From CAYTLQ01 sp964438715 (lineage in GTDB: Bacteria; Bacteroidota; Ignavibacteria; Ignavibacteriales; Ignavibacteriaceae), in NCBI GenBank assembly GCA_964438715.1, contig CAYTLQ010000223.1:1-10411 (forward strand): 10,411 bases of DNA, read 5' to 3'. Position 1 is the stretch's first letter; each line of letters opens with the position of its first letter. The notes beneath the pieces were generated by a model. That model saw only the letters and a program-made list of their open reading frames with translations, was not told the origin of the DNA and searched no databases. The position numbers and the translations under genes were made by a program. Positions 8,321 through 10,411 of this stretch are shown here, piece after piece.

Positions 8321-9517
8321 TTAATTTAGAGTATAGTCATTCGGATCAAGGCCAAGTTCAAGATTCACTCTCTTTAGTCCATTCAATGCAAATAAATTTT
8401 CTTTGTTGTGCTTTACCGACCACTCAAACATTGTTTTCGATTCGGCTTTTCTGCCCTGCAGATAAAATACTTCTCCTAATCCGGCACATGCCTGTGAAGA
8501 CTCCGGAAAATTAATCAACGCATTCTCGAAACACTTCCTTGCATTTTCAATTTCACGCAAGCCAAGATAATTGAATCCCTTAAAGTTTTCCATGCGGGAT
8601 ATTATTTCAGCTTCCTGTGGCGATGGATTTTCAATAAGAAGAGTACATTCTTCCAGAAGCCGAAGACTGTCTTTATATTGTTTTTCAGTGTAAAGTTTCA
8701 GCGCTTCCTCAAGCATTTGCTGTAGATTAATATTCCTGCTTTCAGCCGGAACATCGTATTCTCTTCCGGTAAGTTTTTTATAACCAGCTCTTGCGAACTC
8801 ATTTGATGGATTAAGCGTTACCGCTCTTGTATAGTAATGAAGAGCCCGTGTATCATCGTTATTGAGATAATATACCTCTCCAATGCCGGCAAGCGCCTGA
8901 GATGATTCAGGGTTAAGAGATAGCGCACGCTCAAAAACTGCGGCGGCATTAGCAAGCTGGTTCATACCAAGTTGGCAGAATCCCATAAAGTTCAATACAC
9001 CGGCTAAATTTTCTTCATAGATATTTTTTATTTTTGAAAGTTCCTCATAAGCTTTATCAAATTCTTTTTTCGAAAAAAGTTCAAAGGCAGTAACCAACAA
9101 TTGACTCTCTTCGCCCGGACCGGACTGCTCCTGTTCTTTTAACGCCTGTTGAACCAACGAGAGGAGTTTTTCAGCGGATTCGTTTGTTGGATCGAGTTTT
9201 AATGCCCATTCCAGCATTACTTCAGCTTTATCGGGCGCATCCTGAATATAAAATACCTTCGCAATATTATGACAAGCCTGTGATGATTGTGGATTTGTTT
9301 TCAATGCATTCTCAAAACTTGCAAGCGCCATGTCATAGTCTTCAACGGTATAATAGATAGAACCTTTTAACAGATACAGATCTTCGAAATACGCACTGTT
9401 ACCGTTTCTGTTTGGAAACTCAGCCTCGGCTTGCTCTAAAAGAAAAAGCGCTTTTTGAAAATTATTTCTTTTGTATTCAACCAAAGCATCCTGTAAGTAC
9501 GAGATTAATGTGTTCAT
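8321..9517 (-). CDS. TPR protein built from three tandem super-repeats
   Basis: This 398-residue protein consists entirely of TPR-type helical hairpins with no enzymatic domain, signal peptide or membrane segment. It is organised as three related units of about 125 residues (roughly 1-125, 136-258, 265-390). Each has an opening hairpin with a linker, then a core in which an FE-AL segment leads to a shared SSQA motif at 78-81, 205-208 and 340-343, followed by a G/A-x-G/A-x-V-(F/Y)-Y segment (GEVYYL, GEVFYL in units 2 and 3). TPR arrays bind peptides or other proteins, so a scaffold or acceptor-presenting role for the flanking glycosyltransferases is a reasonable inference. It lies 14 bp after the partial GT2 gene and 7 bp before the GT2-TPR gene. 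The ATG at 9515-9517 is supported by the only strong Shine-Dalgarno sequence in the window. The specific function is not recognised. Confidence 0.88.
   Translation of the reverse strand: MNTLISYLQDALVEYKRNNFQKALFLLEQAEAEFPNRNGNSAYFEDLYLLKGSIYYTVEDYDMALASFENALKTNPQSSQACHNIAKVFYIQDAPDKAEVMLEWALKLDPTNESAEKLLSLVQQALKEQEQSGPGEESQLLVTAFELFSKKEFDKAYEELSKIKNIYEENLAGVLNFMGFCQLGMNQLANAAAVFERALSLNPESSQALAGIGEVYYLNNDDTRALHYYTRAVTLNPSNEFARAGYKKLTGREYDVPAESRNINLQQMLEEALKLYTEKQYKDSLRLLEECTLLIENPSPQEAEIISRMENFKGFNYLGLREIENARKCFENALINFPESSQACAGLGEVFYLQGRKAESKTMFEWSVKHNKENLFALNGLKRVNLELGLDPNDYTLN
8348..9517 (-). repeat. three-fold internal repeat in the TPR protein (protein level)
   Basis: Three coding units at about 9143-9517, 8744-9112 and 8348-8725 encode homologous blocks. 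The clearest anchors are NPQSSQA, NPESSQA and FPESSQA, spaced 127 and 135 residues apart, each followed by the hairpin ending in VFY, VYY or VFY. Similarity is strong in protein and less obvious in DNA, so the duplications are probably old. Unit boundaries are by eye. Confidence 0.7.
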
Positions 9518-9521
9518 AACA

Positions 9522-9529
9522 TCTCCTTT
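9522..9529 (-). promoter_or_regulatory. strong Shine-Dalgarno site of the TPR gene
   Basis: On the minus strand AAAGGAGA lies 4 nt before the ATG at 9515-9517, in the 14-bp gap after the GT2 stop codon. The starts of recG, the peptidase and the two downstream glycosyltransferase genes have no comparable purine-rich site. This supports the ATG start and suggests the TPR protein is translated independently and perhaps more strongly. Confidence 0.75.
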
Positions 9530-9531
9530 AA

Positions 9532-10285
9532 TTATATGTAATTCCTGTTTTCAATATTTAGTGTTACCGGCTCTTTGGGCGTCAGATACCCAATCTGTAT
9601 TAAATGCTCCTCAACCTTCTGATACCCGTTATTACTGCTGTCGGAAAGGGCAAGTTTTTTATACAGTTTTATGATATTGTCTAATTGTCCCGATCTGATT
9701 AGTTCCGAATCTCTTTCGACACCCATCAGAGCAGATTCAAGATTTTTCATCCCCCAGAAAAAATCATTTTCATTAATAAGTAACAATGCTCTGTTTAGTT
9801 TTTCAACAGAATTATCTCTATGAAGCGGGACTGTTACATTCCTTTTTCTAAAGGCTTTACGATGAAGCCATATCTCTTCAGGATCTGCACCCCATTTCTC
9901 AATGAATATATTTTTATTTACGGCAAGCCGCTCAGCATATTTCTTTTCGCCATCTGCTTTAAAACTTTTCGAGCCGAAATGATGAATAAATACATCTTTT
10001 GCAATTACTGTTTTAAAGCCTGCTTCCTGTGCACGAAGACAATAATCATCATCTTCAAAATTTCCCGGGGCAAAGCGTTCATCAAGACCTCCAAGTTTTT
10101 CTATTACTTCTCTCTTTATTAGTGTACAGAGAAAAGCCACCCGGGGAAACAGCATAAAATCGCCGTTAAATTCTCTTTTTCTCTCTGCGGCAAATTTATT
10201 TAACTCCGGTACATCTTTATACACTGCATCTGCTACCAATTGTACACCGCTGACAAAATTTGATACCGGACCAACTATACCGCAT
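9532..10285 (-). CDS. family 2 glycosyltransferase, 5' part missing at contig end
   Basis: About 250 C-terminal codons of a GT2 glycosyltransferase are present. The first genuine codons (from 10282-10284) read CGIVGPVSNFVSGVQ, a segment usual in the middle of GT2 domains. Then come RVAFLCTLIKREVIEKLGG, the acceptor-side FEDDDYCLRAQEAG (E77-D80 of the visible part; an ED pair is the likely catalytic base region) and FIHHFGSKSF. The last about 90 residues form a charged helical tail with TPR-like character. The N-terminal nucleotide-sugar-binding half is absent because the genomic sequence ends at 10285 and adapter follows. The TTG at 10237-10239 and the open frame up to 10353 are not a real start. 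It is the first visible gene of the glycosyltransferase block, 14 bp before the TPR gene. The full protein may carry further N-terminal domains; sugar specificity is unknown. Confidence 0.88.
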
Positions 10286-10355
10286 CTGTCTCTTATACCC
10301 CTCTGACGCTGCCGACGATCTCCCCCGTGTATACCTCGGTGTTCTCCGTCTCCTT
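10286..10355. other. sequencing adapter: Nextera Read 1 + 8-nt index + Illumina P5 (non-genomic)
   Basis: Read on the plus strand, 10286-10304 matches the Tn5 mosaic end CTGTCTCTTATACACATCT at 17 of 19 bases. Bases 10305-10318 match GACGCTGCCGACGA exactly, completing the Nextera Read 1 adapter. Bases 10319-10326 (TCTCCCCC) occupy the i5 index position, and 10327-10355 match the reverse complement of the P5 oligo at 23 of 29 bases. Seven of the eight mismatches are A read as C or G read as T, the dye pairs that cross-talk on four-colour Illumina instruments. This is read-through from a short insert left untrimmed, not biology. Confidence 0.97.
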
Positions 10356-10411
10356 AACACAAACATCAACCACAATAGACAGTCACGAGGCTCTCACTGA
10401 GAACCAAGTCA
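10356..10411. other. read-end noise beyond the P5 adapter (non-genomic)
   Basis: These 56 bases lie beyond the end of the P5 sequence, where no template remains in an Illumina read. The first part is rich in A and C, as run-off reads often are. No frame continues the glycosyltransferase and no feature is recognisable. Treat as artefact. Confidence 0.88.

Noticed and set aside
8152..8514. 120-codon open frame on the plus strand
   Set aside because: It lies antisense across the junction of the TPR gene and the GT2-TPR gene, both with clear family motifs, and its translation resembles no family.
10286..10304. Tn5 mosaic end as evidence of a natural Tn5 transposon insertion
   Set aside because: It is directly followed by the Read 1 tail, an index-length stretch and P5, which occur only in Nextera libraries; no transposase or IS50 sequence is present.
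10240..10353. Open-frame extension of the partial GT2 upstream of the TTG at 10239, giving an arginine- and glycine-rich stretch
   Set aside because: Residues encoded by 10240-10284 are genuine GT2 sequence, but everything from 10286 on is translated Nextera/P5 adapter, so the RRQRQRG-like stretch is not protein and no start codon can be assigned.

Overview
The window looks like one contig from a Nextera/Illumina assembly. It carries six genes, all on the minus strand, at moderate G+C (about 40% by eye) with AT-rich intergenic gaps. No lineage marker (rRNA, ribosomal protein) is present. The style of RecG, the M49 peptidase and the TPR-glycosyltransferase genes, together with the near absence of Shine-Dalgarno sequences, suggests the Bacteroidota/Chlorobi/Ignavibacteria side of the tree. 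This assignment is inference.

In transcription order (right to left): the 3' part of a family 2 glycosyltransferase gene (9532-10285, cut by the contig end); a pure TPR protein made of three long super-repeats (8321-9517); a GT2 glycosyltransferase with a TPR tail (6793-8313); a very large protein joining about ten TPRs, a GT9-like glycosyltransferase domain and a GT4-like glycosyltransferase domain (3784-6732); an M49 (dipeptidyl-peptidase III-like) zinc peptidase (1760-3718); and recG, cut at its 3' end (1-1647). Gaps between the first four genes are 14, 7 and 60 bp, so they probably form one glycosylation operon. The peptidase and recG follow after 65 and 112 bp and look like unrelated housekeeping genes, probably with their own promoters.

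The glycosyltransferase block is the main biological interest. All four products contain TPR or TPR-like helical repeats, and none shows a signal peptide or membrane span. This points to a cytoplasmic, scaffold-assisted glycosylation machine acting on a protein or a lipid-linked glycan. The acceptor is not in the window.

Both ends need care. Bases 10286-10355 are not genomic: they match the reverse complement of the Illumina Nextera Read 1 adapter, an 8-base index and the P5 oligo. The last 56 bases are what a read gives after running off P5. At the left end recG has an in-frame TGA (49-51) with recognisable RecG sequence continuing behind it, most easily explained as read-end error. I saw no tRNA, rRNA, CRISPR array, insertion sequence or convincing intrinsic terminator. 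No gene-free stretch exceeds 300 bases.
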